Source: BOG-908 sp963848205
Lineage (GTDB): Bacteria; Pseudomonadota; Alphaproteobacteria; Acetobacterales; Acetobacteraceae
Reading direction: 5' to 3'
DNA length: 64,000 bases
Assembly: GCA_963848205.1 (NCBI GenBank)
Contig: CAWKCV010000003.1
Span: forward strand, 1,116,001 to 1,180,000
Each line of letters begins with the position of its first letter. Within the stretch, counting starts at the first letter, position 1. The translations under genes were made by a program, and so were the position numbers. The notes beneath the pieces are model-generated. The model ran no database searches. It saw nothing but the letters and a program-made list of their open reading frames with translations, and was not told the origin of the DNA. Positions 43,113 through 52,627 of the stretch are shown here, piece after piece.

Positions 43113-43681
43113 GCCGCGCCAGGCGCATGATCCATGATCATGGCCGAATACGTCGCCTCGGCCACCGACACCCCGTCCACACGCGCCACGCCGGAAAATT
43201 TCCACACGCTGCCGCGACGGCGCTCGCGCGTCACATGGATGCGCAGCTGATCGCCCGGCACCACTGGCCGGCGGAACTTCGCACTCTCGATCGTCATGAA
43301 ATAGACGACCCTGCCGGCCGCTTCAGGGCCGAGCGACTGCACCACCAGCACGGCCGCGGTCTGCGCCATCGCCTCGATGATCAGCACGCCCGGCATTACC
43401 GGGTGGCCGGGAAAATGGCCCTGGAAGAACGGCTCGTTGGCCGTCACGTTCTTGATGCCCACGGCCGAGACGTGCGGCACGACATCGACCATGCGGTCGA
43501 GCAGCAGCATCGGGTAGCGGTGCGGTATAGCGTGCATGATCTGGGCGATGTCCAGCCGCGCGATCGTGCCCGGCGCCTGTGTTGCCTGCTCACCATCCGC
43601 CGGCGCACCGCTCGAGTCGCGTTTTTGCGCCGCAGCCATATCCTGCTCAGCCGCTTTGGGGTCCTGTGCCGCGCCGTCCAT
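43109..43681 (-). CDS. fabZ: 3-hydroxyacyl-ACP dehydratase FabZ
   Basis: Hotdog dehydratase of fatty-acid synthesis, about 190 residues with ATG 43681 as start. Catalytic His and Glu are in GHFPGHPVMPGVLIIEAMAQ. A ~45-residue N-terminal extension rich in Ala/Gln/Asp (AAQDPKAAEQDMAAAQ) precedes the core IMHAIPHRYPMLLLDRM. Between lpxD and lpxA in the conserved order lpxD-fabZ-lpxA, it balances 3-hydroxyacyl-ACP use between membrane lipid and lipid A. A TTG 13 codons upstream is a less likely start. Confidence 0.95.
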   Translation of the reverse strand: MDGAAQDPKAAEQDMAAAQKRDSSGAPADGEQATQAPGTIARLDIAQIMHAIPHRYPMLLLDRMVDVVPHVSAVGIKNVTANEPFFQGHFPGHPVMPGVLIIEAMAQTAAVLVVQSLGPEAAGRVVYFMTIESAKFRRPVVPGDQLRIHVTRERRRGSVWKFSGVARVDGVSVAEATYSAMIMDHAPGAA

Positions 43682-43727
43682 CGTTTTCAGTCCGCACCCC
43701 TCATCGCCTGCTTGCCGCAAAACCGCC

Positions 43728-44819
43728 TCATCCCGCGCCGTCCGCGCCGCCGGATTGCGGCTTTCGGCGCGCCAGCAACCGGAGTGCCGCCACGTTGCGG
43801 AAGAACTCGCGTATCGGCAAGGCCGGACTGCCGATCACGTCCGAACCGGGCGGCACATCGGACATCACGCCGGCCTGCGCGCCCACACGCGCCCGGTCGC
43901 CGATCGTCAGATGCCCGGCAAGCCCGGCCTGCGCGCCGATCTGCACGAAATCGCCCAGCGTGCAGGACCCCGCCATGCCCGACTGCCCTGCCATGACGCA
44001 CGAACGGCCCAACCGCGAATTATGGCCAATCTGGATCAAATTGTCGATCCGGGAACCACGCCCGATGATCGTGTCGTGGCTGGCCCCGCGATCGACACAG
44101 GAGTTCGAGCCGATCTCCACATCGTCTTCCAGGATTACCCGCCCCAATTGCGGCACGCTGACGAAACCGGACGGCGTGATCGCGAACCCGAAACCCTCCT
44201 GCCCCACCCGCGCTCCCGGATAGACATAGACGCGATCGCCCATGATCGTATGGCTGACACTGGCTTGCGCGCCGAGCCGGCAGTCGCACCCCATCACCAC
44301 ACCGGCGCCCACCACCGCACCGGGCCCGATCTGGCAGTGCGCGCCCATCTCGACGCGCGGCCCGACCACGGCGCAGGGTCCTATCGTGCAGCCCTCGCCG
44401 ATGCGCGCGGTCGGGTCGACCACGGCGCTCGCGTGCACGCCTGGCAACTCACGCCCGGCCGGATGGAACAGGCTCGCCACCCGCGCCCAAGCCAGATGTG
44501 GATCGGCGGCGACCAGAACGGCGGCCCCTGGCGCCACCCGCTTGGCCAGATTGGCCGAGGCGATCACCACGCCGGCGCGCGTCACTTCGGCCGTATTGGC
44601 GTAGCGCGGGTTGTGCAGCACCGCGGCCTGGTCGGGCGAGGCATCCTGCAGCGCCGCCACGCCAACGATCATCGCGTCGGCCGCCTGGCCGCGGCACTCC
44701 AATACCGCCTCGGCCACCTCGGCCAGCCGCACCAGCGTGAACGGGCCGGCGCTCTCGAAAAATCGCGGATCGCCCAGCCGGCTTTCCCGGATCGTCTCCG
44801 CCCGCACCGCGTCAGCCAT
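43728..44819 (-). CDS. lpxD: UDP-3-O-(3-hydroxyacyl)glucosamine N-acyltransferase
   Basis: 363-residue acyltransferase, third enzyme of lipid A synthesis. The N-terminal uridine-binding domain has DAMIVGVAALQDASPDQAAV and FLHNPRYA-type (VLHNPRYANT). The body is hexapeptide repeats (GEGCTIGPCAVVGPRVEMGA). The catalytic His is in LIQIGHNSRLGRSCVMAGQS. It ends with a helix and Lys/Arg-rich tail. It sits between skp/ompH and fabZ, 46 bp before fabZ. Confidence 0.96.
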   Translation of the reverse strand: MADAVRAETIRESRLGDPRFFESAGPFTLVRLAEVAEAVLECRGQAADAMIVGVAALQDASPDQAAVLHNPRYANTAEVTRAGVVIASANLAKRVAPGAAVLVAADPHLAWARVASLFHPAGRELPGVHASAVVDPTARIGEGCTIGPCAVVGPRVEMGAHCQIGPGAVVGAGVVMGCDCRLGAQASVSHTIMGDRVYVYPGARVGQEGFGFAITPSGFVSVPQLGRVILEDDVEIGSNSCVDRGASHDTIIGRGSRIDNLIQIGHNSRLGRSCVMAGQSGMAGSCTLGDFVQIGAQAGLAGHLTIGDRARVGAQAGVMSDVPPGSDVIGSPALPIREFFRNVAALRLLARRKPQSGGADGAG

Positions 44820-44831
44820 CGAAATGGCCGC

Positions 44832-45719
44832 TCAGTGCGCCGCGGCGACCGGAGTGGCGGCAGGCGGCGTCACCGGCACCGACGGGGGCATCGACGCGTT
44901 CGCCCAATCCTTCGGCAGGTTCGCCGGATCGACGTTCTCGGCCGGTATCTGCACCGTCGGCTGCAGCTCGTTCAGCTTGGCCACCACCTGGTCGGTAATG
45001 TCGAACTGCGGCATGTTCAGGGCCACCTGGCCGCGATGCAGCACCACGTTCATGCCACGGCTTTCGGCCACCTGCTTGACCACCGCGAGCAGCGTGCTCT
45101 CGATCTGGTTGAGCGCCACCTGGCCGGCTTCGGCGATAATCAGGTCGCGCTGGCGCAGCTGCCGGCGCTCGGCATCGACGCGGTCCTGCAACTGCCGCGC
45201 ACGCGCATGCCCCTGCTCCGGCGTCAGCTTCGGCGCCTCGGCCTGGAGCTGCTGGTAGATCTGGCGCCAGCTTGCCTGCGAATGCTCGATGTCGCCGCGC
45301 AGCTTTTCCTTACGCGCCCCGATGATGCGCTGGATGATCTGGTCGGCACTGGACTGGCGCATCACGTCAGGCACGCTGAGCACGCCGATGACGACCGGCG
45401 GCGGCGTGTTGGCCTTGGGCAGCGCGGCCAGATTGGGGATCGGCGGATGCGGCAAGGGCGGCAATTGCGGCTGGCCCGCTTGTTCCTCGCCGACGCCGCC
45501 GCCCTGGTCGGCTTCCTGGATAGGTGGCGGCAAGGGTGCGGCCGCTACCGGCACCTGACGAGCGGCACGTGGCGCGCGCGGCGCAGCGGCACGCGGCGCG
45601 CTCGGCTGCGGGGGAATGAAATAGCCCGGATTGGACTGCGCCATCGCCGGCGGCGTGGTCCCGGCGAGCAGAGACGCCAACCCCAAACCGAGGGAAGCGG
45701 TGGTCAGACGAATGCGCAT
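44832..45719 (-). CDS. skp: OmpH/Skp-family periplasmic chaperone
   Basis: 295-residue exported protein with a signal peptide (LTTASLGLGLASLLAGTTPP, cleavage near AMA/Q). An unusually long Pro/Ala-rich region (~residues 30-110) follows, then the Skp helical arms: VIGVLSVPDVMRQSSADQII, KEKLRGDIEHSQASWRQIYQ and RQLQDRVDAERRQLRQRDLI. The C-terminal DITDQVVAKLNELQPTVQIP is the conserved OmpH end. Most Skp are about 160-200 residues, so the Pro/Ala linker is an expansion. It lies 1 bp after the bamA stop codon region on the same strand. Confidence 0.9.
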   Translation of the reverse strand: MRIRLTTASLGLGLASLLAGTTPPAMAQSNPGYFIPPQPSAPRAAAPRAPRAARQVPVAAAPLPPPIQEADQGGGVGEEQAGQPQLPPLPHPPIPNLAALPKANTPPPVVIGVLSVPDVMRQSSADQIIQRIIGARKEKLRGDIEHSQASWRQIYQQLQAEAPKLTPEQGHARARQLQDRVDAERRQLRQRDLIIAEAGQVALNQIESTLLAVVKQVAESRGMNVVLHRGQVALNMPQFDITDQVVAKLNELQPTVQIPAENVDPANLPKDWANASMPPSVPVTPPAATPVAAAH

Positions 45720-45720
45720 G

Positions 45721-48355
45721 TTACTGGAACCTCGTTCCGAAGCCGAACTTGAAGAACTGCACCTGGTCATACGGCTCCTTGAGGAGCGGAATGCCGAAAT
45801 CGATATTGATCAGCCCGAACGGACTTTTCCACGAAACACCGACGCCGACCGACAGGCGCAGCGTGCCGCTGTCGTAGTAGCATCTGTTGATCCTGTCGCC
45901 ATGCTCGTCGATCGTCTGGCCCGCCTTGTTGCGCGCTGACGTCGGCAAACAGCTCACCAATGCGTTCGGTGGCACGTTGAGCCCCGACAATCCACCGGAA
46001 TCGACGAAGGTGCGCCCGCTCAACCCAAAGTCGGCAGGCACAGGCAACGGAAAATGCAACTCGGTGCTTTGCGTGTAGATGAAGTTGCCGCCGAGGCTAT
46101 CCTGCCCGTGATAGAAATTGTTGAATTTCGGGCAGCCACCCGCGGGACCGTAGGGCTGGAAGATATTGCACGTGGAATATGCCACCGAGTGCGGCCCCAC
46201 GCCCTGGTCGAGGAAGCCGCGCAGATTGTCGCCACCAAGGAAGAAGCGGTCGATGATGCGCTCCTTGCTCTGCAGATTATCGAGATAGCCGGCACCCTGG
46301 GTCAGCGAAATGCCCCAGGACGAATTGCCGGTAAACCGGTCGAGCGGGATGAACACGGTGCTGTCGATCTTCGAGCGTATATAATGCTCGTCGCCACCCA
46401 GCCCTGCCAGGTCGTTGCCGATCCGCACGACGAAGCCGCTATGCGGTGCCGCCCGGCTGTCGCGATAATCGAACGACAAGGTCTGCCCGACCTGGCTCAA
46501 CAGCGACCGGCCCGCCTCGTCCTGCACGTAGATGCTGGCGAACGGCGAGACGTTGTTCACGTTCCGGTCGCTGACCGTATAGCTGAACGCCTGGCTGACA
46601 TGGTCGTTATACGAATAGCCGAGCCGCGCGGAAAAGCCGTAGCGCGTCTCGCTGTAGTCCGAGACGAACTGGTTGTTGTTGGTGAGATAGAAAAGATCGC
46701 CACCGGCCACCAGGTTGCGGTCGAGGAAATACGGGTCGGTCGCCGAAATATCGATCTGGCTCTGCCGCGCCGCGATGGTGCCGTTGATGCCGGCATCAAT
46801 GCCGGTGCCGATCAGGTTATGCTGGCGCAACCCGGCCTGGCCCAATATTCCCGACGTTGTCGAGTAGCCGCCGCCGAGCGACAACTCGCCTGTCGCCTTC
46901 TCGGTCAGTTCGGTATTGACCACCACGCGATCGGCCGCGGAACCAGGCTGCGGCGTCACTTTCACATCGCCGAAATAGCCCAGGTCCTGCAGGCGCTGCT
47001 TGGTGATGCGCACCAGCGTCGGATCGTTCGGATCGCCTTCGGCAAAACGGAACTCGCGGCGTATCACCCGGTCGCGGGTGACGGTGTTGCCGCTGATATC
47101 GATGCGTTCGACATAAGTGCGCGGCCCCTGCGCGATGTCGAACTCCAGATCCACCTTGTGAGTCTCTGCGATCACGCGCGATCCGCGGGTTGACGACGAG
47201 GAACGGATTGGCATTGGCGACCCGCACCGCATCCTGGATCGCATCGCTGCTCTTCTCGACAAAATTGCCGTTGTAATACGCACCTTCCTCTTCGCGCACC
47301 AGGCCGCGATACGGCGCCGCACTCACCTTCGGCACGTCGCTCTTTACTGCTACCTTGCCAACCCTGTAGCGCTCGCCTTCGACAATCTGGAACGTCAGGA
47401 AGAACGCGCTGCGCTCGGGTGAAAGCTCGGCCACCGTATTGGTCACCACCACGTCGGCGTAGCCGTGCTCGAGATAATGCCGGCGGATCAGCTCGCGGTC
47501 GAAATTCACCCGTTCCGGATTGAACTGGTCGCTGCTGCTGAAGAAGCGCCACAGGCGTTCCTCGCGGCTGTCGATGACGCCCTTCAGCTCGTTCTCGCTG
47601 AACGCGTGGTTACCGACGAAGATGATCCGGCTGATCTTGGTCTCGGGCCCTTCGACGATCTTGAAGATCACGTTCACCCGGTTCTGCGGCAGCTTGACGA
47701 TGAACGGATCGACGGTCGCCGCGAACCGCCCCTTGCCGGCATAGACGCCCAGCAGCTTCGTGCGGTCCTGCTGCGCCATGCGTGTGGTGAACACCGCGCG
47801 CGTGCGCAGCTCCAGCGCCTTCTTGAGGTCGTCTTCCTTGATGTTGTGATTGCCCTCGAAGCTGATCTCGTTGACCAGCGGGTTCTCGTGCACGTTGACG
47901 ACCAGCGTATTGCCGTCGCGCTGCAGGCTCACGTCGCTGAACAGGCCGGTCGCATACAGCGTGCGCAAGCTGCGATCCACGCGCTCGCTGCCGAACGGAT
48001 CGCCCGGCTGCACCAGCATGTAGGAAAGGATCGTGCCTTCCTCGATCCGCGCGTTGCCCGCGATGCGTATGCTCGCGATCGTGTCGCCCTGTTGGGCGGA
48101 ACTTAGCTCGCCGACCGGCCGCGCAGCCCGCGGCGCGCGGCGAGCACGCGCACGATGTGAGGGAGAGGGTGAGGGTGAGGGTGAGGGAGCGGGTGAGGGT
48201 GCGGGCGTTGCCGCCGGCGCTTCCGCAGCCGGAGGTGGTGCCGAGGAAGCATCCTGCGCGTCGGCATCTGTCAAAGCGAGCGCGGGAAGAATGCAGATCG
48301 TAGCAAGCAGCGCGGCGCGTGAACGTTGCAACAGGAAACCCCTCGAGGCGTGCAC
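45721..48355 (-). pseudogene. bamA: Outer membrane assembly factor BamA, interrupted by an apparent +1 frameshift
   Basis: BamA inserts beta-barrel proteins in the outer membrane. Two frames together make one complete protein. The upstream part has a signal sequence (LLATICILPALALTDADAQ), a Pro/Ser-rich stretch, and POTRA domains (IRIAGNARIEEGTILSYML; GNHNIKEDDLKKALELR). The downstream part has the last POTRA (YVERIDISGNTVTRDRVIRR) and the barrel with GGDNLRGF and a C-terminal FKFGFGTRFQ. They meet near 47167, where one extra base (T on the plus strand in AGTCTCTGCG) breaks NPRIARDR from ETHKVDLEFD. Removing it restores a perfect family sequence. Because bamA is essential, a sequencing or assembly error, or a TC-repeat slip, is likelier than true loss. 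The start is GTG 48355 or TTG 48331. Confidence 0.85.
48157..48206. repeat. GTGAGG microsatellite in the bamA linker
   Basis: Tandem GTGAGG/GAGGGT-type hexamers coding for alternating Pro-Ser (APSPAPSPSPSPSP) between the BamA signal peptide and first POTRA domain. Hexamer length keeps the frame under slippage, so the linker length could vary. Confidence 0.85.
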
Positions 48356-48510
48356 CCGGCCCCAGCCCGGCTTGCGGCCGGCTGGGCAGGCGGAAACTGC
48401 GGAGACTACATGACCGCAAGCGCTGCGGGCTACCCGAGATTGCCAGCCCTGTCCATGCGCGGCCAGGACCCGGATTGCTACAAAGCGCCACCGGGCAACG
48501 GGACGGGCGC

Positions 48511-50586
48511 TCACCCTGGGCCGTCGCCGCGCGCCTGCACGGCCAGCCGTATCGCCTCGAGCGGCGCCTGGCCCAACACCTCCAGCACCGCGCCGCCGGT
48601 AACCGGTCCAGCCGATGTCCCGTCCGCGAAACGCGCTTCCAGCGTCAATGCCTGGGCGCGCCACACGAGCTCATCGACCAGAACGCGCAGGCCATAGAGC
48701 GGCAGCCGCTGCCCGCGAGAGCCGGCATAGGCCCCCGCCTTGACCTCGGCGCCGAACGCGCGCGGGTCGCTGGCCACCTGGTAGCGCAGCCCCGCGTCCG
48801 GCAACCCGGGCGCGGATTCGATCGTGACGCCCTCCAGCGCCTGCCGGCTGCCCGACACTCCCACCCAGCCATCGGGGCCCGACCACACATCGCCGCGCCG
48901 CTGGATATGCGCCATCACCCGCATCTTCGGGCCGGCGGGCGTGCCTGCCGCAGAAGCAGGCTGCGCAATCTGCGTCCCCGCCCGGCGTGCACCCACCGAT
49001 TCGGCATACAGCAGCAGCAGCTCGGCGGTATAATGCTCGGCGCGGTTGCGGGTGAGATAAGTGCGGGCGAATGCGCGGCCTTGGGCTGCGATCCGCGCGA
49101 ACCGCGCGGGTTCGGCGGCCTCCATGTCCAGCACCCGATCGACATCGGCATGCCGCTCGACCGGCACGTAATGCACCCACGGCTGCAACGCGTCGAAATA
49201 ATACAGAACTTCGCGCGAATGGTATTTCATCAACGCGCAGTTGCTCGCGAGCGCCACGGCGACGCGCGAACAGGTCGCCCCATTGCCGTCCATCGAGATC
49301 AGGAACCGGTTCGCGAACTGCTCCTGCCAGGAGAGTTTCGGCTTTTGGCAGAATGGCTGCGACAACAGGAACGCGCGCGCCTCGTCGGACGGGCATTGCA
49401 CGATACGCGGCAGGCGCACATCCACGCGCGGGCTGCCATCGAAATGCTTGGCCGCTTCCAGCCGCGGCACCGCGAATGTCTGTGCCGCCTCCAGCGTGAT
49501 CAGGCCGCCGGTCGTCGAGCCGGAGAACACCGCGCGGCGCTCCTTCTCCTCATAGTCCAGCCGGTCGGCGTAGGCCGGGCCGTCGTAGAAATTGGCACCG
49601 AGAAAATCGATGTCCGGCAACAGAACCTGGTTGCAGCCCGTTGTTTTCTGAAACGAGAACACCGGCGCCGGGAAGTCAGAGTGGATCTGGTCGCCCACGC
49701 ACATGCACAGCGTAAACGGCGCACCGGCCGGCAAGAGCTTGGCGATCCGGCGGAAAAAACCGAGATATTCGCGTGTGCGGTTGCCGAACAGCTCGGCACT
49801 CTGCAGCGCCTCCGGTTTCGGCAGCAGCGTCACGTCGCCCGCTTCGAAGCGATAGAGCGCCGCCCAGCTCCGTGTCGCATTCAGCCCGTCGTAGAGCTGG
49901 CCGGCTTCGACGGCATCGACGCCGGCAAGCCGCCACGGCGCCATCTCGCGCAGCGCCCAACCGGCCACTGTCTGCATGGCCGCTTCGGCGCCGCCTTGCT
50001 CCGCCACCGATTCCGCCGGCACATCGCCGCCAGCCGCGTCGCCGGCCGGCACGATCCGCACCATCTGCCCCGCAACGGGCAGTGTCACCGAAGCCGGCGG
50101 CCAGTCTCCCTCGCGCGGCAACGCGGCCAGGAGCTCGGGCACGTCCAGCAACATGCCGCCCACATCCAGCCGATAGCCTTCCCGCAGCGCAATGGACGAA
50201 CGCGCGATCCGCCGGCCGGTATCGAGCTCCATCCAGTCATGGCCGAACAGGTGCCGGAGCAGCGCCATCGCACGGTCGGGCACCGGCAGAAACAACTCCC
50301 AATCGGCCGACGAGGGCCGGTCGAATGCCATCACCACCGCCTTGGGGTCGGCAGAGAGAAAGCGGCCATACCGGCTCAGCGTGAGCGGGCGCGCGGGCGC
50401 ATCCATCGTCACGCGCACCGGCCCAAGGTGCGGATGCGCCAGGCGCGCCGTGCCCAGCGGCAATCCTTCGAGCGCCAGCTCCACCGGCACATGCTCCGGC
50501 TTCAGCTTGCCAGGCGCCACATGCACCAGCCCGCCGCCATTCTCGATCAGGCAGACGATCGTCCCATGCCAGGTCAGAAGCTGCAT
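48511..50586 (-). CDS. Glycosyltransferase family 90 (CAP10-like) with C-terminal ChW-like repeats
   Basis: 691-residue protein. The central part (~residues 300-520) has the GT90/CAP10 signs: VFSGSTTGGLITLEAA, QEQFANRFLISMDGNGATCS, RVAVALASNCALMKYHSREV and DALQPWVHYVPVE. These enzymes transfer xylose or glucose to lipopolysaccharide or capsule in microbes (family knowledge). The C-terminal ~120 residues (AHIQRRGDVWSGPDGWVGVS; AGSRGQRLPLYGLRVLVDEL) look like clostridial hydrophobic-W-type repeats, suggesting sugar or surface binding. The N-terminal ~280 residues are unassigned. ATG 50586 (MQLLTWHG) is preferred over the longer upstream frame. No signal peptide is seen, so it probably acts on the cytoplasmic face. 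Confidence 0.75.
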   Translation of the reverse strand: MQLLTWHGTIVCLIENGGGLVHVAPGKLKPEHVPVELALEGLPLGTARLAHPHLGPVRVTMDAPARPLTLSRYGRFLSADPKAVVMAFDRPSSADWELFLPVPDRAMALLRHLFGHDWMELDTGRRIARSSIALREGYRLDVGGMLLDVPELLAALPREGDWPPASVTLPVAGQMVRIVPAGDAAGGDVPAESVAEQGGAEAAMQTVAGWALREMAPWRLAGVDAVEAGQLYDGLNATRSWAALYRFEAGDVTLLPKPEALQSAELFGNRTREYLGFFRRIAKLLPAGAPFTLCMCVGDQIHSDFPAPVFSFQKTTGCNQVLLPDIDFLGANFYDGPAYADRLDYEEKERRAVFSGSTTGGLITLEAAQTFAVPRLEAAKHFDGSPRVDVRLPRIVQCPSDEARAFLLSQPFCQKPKLSWQEQFANRFLISMDGNGATCSRVAVALASNCALMKYHSREVLYYFDALQPWVHYVPVERHADVDRVLDMEAAEPARFARIAAQGRAFARTYLTRNRAEHYTAELLLLYAESVGARRAGTQIAQPASAAGTPAGPKMRVMAHIQRRGDVWSGPDGWVGVSGSRQALEGVTIESAPGLPDAGLRYQVASDPRAFGAEVKAGAYAGSRGQRLPLYGLRVLVDELVWRAQALTLEARFADGTSAGPVTGGAVLEVLGQAPLEAIRLAVQARGDGPG

Positions 50587-50660
50587 CCGTCCCCCCGTGT
50601 ACGCCCGCTGTCCTGAAACCAACCCCCCACAAGCGCAACCCGACACCCAAAAGTTTTTTG

Positions 50661-50682
50661 GTCCTTTTTTTCAAAAAAGGAC
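50661..50682. repeat. Hairpin repeat upstream of eno
   Basis: GTCCTTTTTTTCAAAAAAGGAC with the flank AAAAGTTTTTTG before and TGCTTCCTTCC after. It lies between the divergent GT90 gene and eno, 64 bp before the eno start, so here it cannot be a terminator of either gene. It must be a promoter-region or leader element for eno, or a neutral insertion. Confidence 0.85.
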
Positions 50683-50745
50683 TGCTTCCTTCCTTCTTTT
50701 CCCGGTGTTACCCGACCCACCACCGCAGCAAGGCCACCCCACCCC

Positions 50746-52023
50746 ATGACCGCCATCAACGACATCATCGCCCGCGAAATCCTAGACAGCCGCGGCAATC
50801 CCACCGTGGAGGTCGACGTCATCCTGGAATCCGGCGCCGTGGGCCGTGCCGCTGTCCCTTCCGGCGCCAGCACCGGCGCGCACGAAGCCGCCGAACTGCG
50901 CGACGGCGACGAGAGCCGCTACGGCGGCCGCGGCGTGCGCCAGGCGGTCGAGAACGTGCAGGGCGAAATCTTCGACGCGATCGGCGGCATGGACCCGAGC
51001 GAGCAGATCCATCTCGACCGCCTGATGATCGAGCTCGACGGCACGGAGAACAAATCCCGCCTCGGCGCCAACGCCATCCTCGCCGTCAGCCTGGCCATCG
51101 CGAAAGCCGCCGCCGCCGAGCTCGGCCAGCCGCTCTACCGCTACGTCGGCGGCGTGTTCGCGCGCACCCTGCCTGTGCCGATGATGAACATCGTCAACGG
51201 CGGCCAGCATGCCGACAACCCGATCGACATCCAGGAATTCATGATCCAGCCGGTCTCGGCCGTCACCATGGCCGACGCGGTGCGCATGGGCAGCGAAATT
51301 TTCGCCCGCCTCAAACGCGGCCTGAAGGATGCCGGCCACAATACCAACGTAGGCGATGAAGGCGGCTTCGCGCCTTCCCTCGCCAGCGCCGACGAGGCGC
51401 TCGCCTTCTGCGCCCGCGCGGTCGAGGCCGCCGGCTACCGGCTCGGCGAGGACGTCACCTTCGCGCTCGACTGCGCCAGCACCGAATTCTACCGCGACGG
51501 CCAGTATCGCATGGAAGGCGAAGGCCGCGCCTTCGACGCCGAAGGCATGGTCGCCTACCTCGCCGACCTGTGCGACCGCTACCCGATCGCCAGCATCGAG
51601 GACGGGTGCGCCGAGGATGACTGGGACGGCTGGCGCCACCTCACCGAGCAGCTCGGCGGCCGCGTGCAGCTCGTGGGCGACGACCTGTTCGTCACCAACC
51701 CGCAGCGCCTCTATCGCGGCATCTCGGAAGGCATCGCCAACTCCATTCTGGTCAAGGTCAACCAGATCGGCACGCTCACCGAGACGCTGGAAGCCGTCGA
51801 GATGGCACAGCGCGCCGGCTACACCGCGGTGATGAGCCACCGCTCCGGCGAAACCGAGGACAGCACCATCGCCGACCTCGCGGTGGCCACCAACTGCGGC
51901 CAGATCAAGACCGGCTCGCTCAGCCGGAGCGACCGGACCGCGAAATACAACCAGCTCATCCGCATCGAAGCCGAACTGGGCGCGTCCGCGCAATATGCCG
52001 GCCGCTCGATCCTGCGCGCCTGA
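50746..52023 (+). CDS. eno: Enolase
   Basis: 425-residue glycolytic enzyme converting 2-phosphoglycerate to phosphoenolpyruvate. Motifs are the SGASTGAHEAAELRDGD loop, NIVNGGQHADNPIDIQEFMI, the metal ligands in VTFALDCASTEFY and SIEDGCAEDDWDGW with VQLVGDDLFVTN, and the signature ILVKVNQIGTLTETLEAVEM with MSHRSGETEDSTIADLAVA. The ATG is at 50746 with a weak upstream Shine-Dalgarno. Followed on the same strand by csbD. Confidence 0.99.
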   Translation: MTAINDIIAREILDSRGNPTVEVDVILESGAVGRAAVPSGASTGAHEAAELRDGDESRYGGRGVRQAVENVQGEIFDAIGGMDPSEQIHLDRLMIELDGTENKSRLGANAILAVSLAIAKAAAAELGQPLYRYVGGVFARTLPVPMMNIVNGGQHADNPIDIQEFMIQPVSAVTMADAVRMGSEIFARLKRGLKDAGHNTNVGDEGGFAPSLASADEALAFCARAVEAAGYRLGEDVTFALDCASTEFYRDGQYRMEGEGRAFDAEGMVAYLADLCDRYPIASIEDGCAEDDWDGWRHLTEQLGGRVQLVGDDLFVTNPQRLYRGISEGIANSILVKVNQIGTLTETLEAVEMAQRAGYTAVMSHRSGETEDSTIADLAVATNCGQIKTGSLSRSDRTAKYNQLIRIEAELGASAQYAGRSILRA

Positions 52024-52093
52024 ACGGCCGGGAACTTCTCCCCAGTGTGAAGCGTCTTTACATCGGACGTTAACAACAAAGAGGAGAAGCCAC

Positions 52094-52279
52094 ATGGTCG
52101 ACGAGAACCGCGTAACGGGCGCGCTCAATCAGGCTGGCGGAGCCATCAAGGAAGGCTTCGGCAAGCTGACCGGCGACAAGAAGACCGAAGCCGAAGGTGC
52201 GGCCCAGAAGGCCAGCGGCAAGGTCGAGAACGCCGTCGGTGGCGCCAAGGACACTGTCCGCGACGCGCTGGACAAGTAA
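52094..52279 (+). CDS. CsbD-family stress protein
   Basis: 61-residue hydrophilic protein, MVDENRVTGALNQAGGAIKE, then GFGKLTGDKKTEAEGAAQKA, a classic CsbD-like sequence rich in Gly/Ala/Lys. Relatives are stress-induced and abundant, with no enzymatic role known. It has a strong GAGGAGAAG ribosome-binding site and is followed by an intrinsic-type terminator, so it is probably an independent, highly expressed unit downstream of eno. Confidence 0.93.
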   Translation: MVDENRVTGALNQAGGAIKEGFGKLTGDKKTEAEGAAQKASGKVENAVGGAKDTVRDALDK

Positions 52280-52294
52280 GCACGACTTACTTCT

Positions 52295-52328
52295 AAGGGG
52301 GCCGGCGGTAACCATCGTCGGCCCCTTT
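52295..52328 (+). terminator. Intrinsic terminator after csbD
   Basis: AAGGGGGCCG pairs with CGGCCCCTT (one-base bulge) around a GCGGTAACCATCGT loop, followed by TTTTG. GC-rich stem plus short T run right after the csbD stop is the usual intrinsic terminator layout. Confidence 0.8.
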
Positions 52329-52341
52329 TGCATGGAAAGCA

Positions 52342-52452
52342 GTCCTTTTTTGAAAAAAGGACCAAAGAACTTTTACTCAGTAGCCGCGCGCCCGTCGCGA
52401 GCCCCGCGACAGCGGATCGGAAGTCTTTTGCTTCTGCTCTTCAGAAAAGAAG
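52342..52452. repeat. Composite hairpin repeat with core, csbD-rpsB junction
   Basis: Full copy in the opposite order from the ruvX-SDR copy. The first hairpin is GTCCTTTTTTGAAAAAAGGAC at 52342-52362, followed by CAAAGAACTTTT. The spacer has TCGCGAGCCCCGCGACAGCGGA, with the core near 52407-52418, then AGTCTTTTG. The second hairpin is CTTCTGCTCTTCAGAAAAGAAG at 52431-52452. It lies behind the terminator and ahead of the rpsB leader. Confidence 0.9.
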
Positions 52453-52499
52453 GCCTTCCTTGCCTTTTTCCCCCTAATCCCCCATACCCCCGCCGTCGC

Positions 52500-52627
52500 C
52501 GCCTCCCGGCTGCGGCAAATTCACACGCGGGGCACTTTCCTGGGGCACACACCCCCCAAGAATCCGGTGCCTGAAAGGGCCAACCCCGCGGAGGTTCAAC
52601 CGGACTATCAGGAAAGGAACGCCACAC
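52500..52627 (+). promoter_or_regulatory. rpsB leader region
   Basis: The ~130 bases before rpsB contain no gene. The end of the segment, GGAGGTTCAACCGG followed by CAGGAAAGGAACGCC and the ATG, matches the conserved leader seen before rpsB in many Alphaproteobacteria (established from general knowledge, not searched here). A run CGGGGCACTTTCCTGGGGC can pair with itself. Promoter and possible S2 autoregulation would map here, but I cannot place exact boxes. Confidence 0.45.

Noticed and set aside
48157..48206. Tandem repeat taken for a CRISPR-like array
   Set aside because: Uniform hexamers without spacers; simple Pro-Ser coding microsatellite.
50782..52128. Long minus-strand ORF opposite enolase
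   Set aside because: Shadow frame; enolase on the plus strand has every motif.
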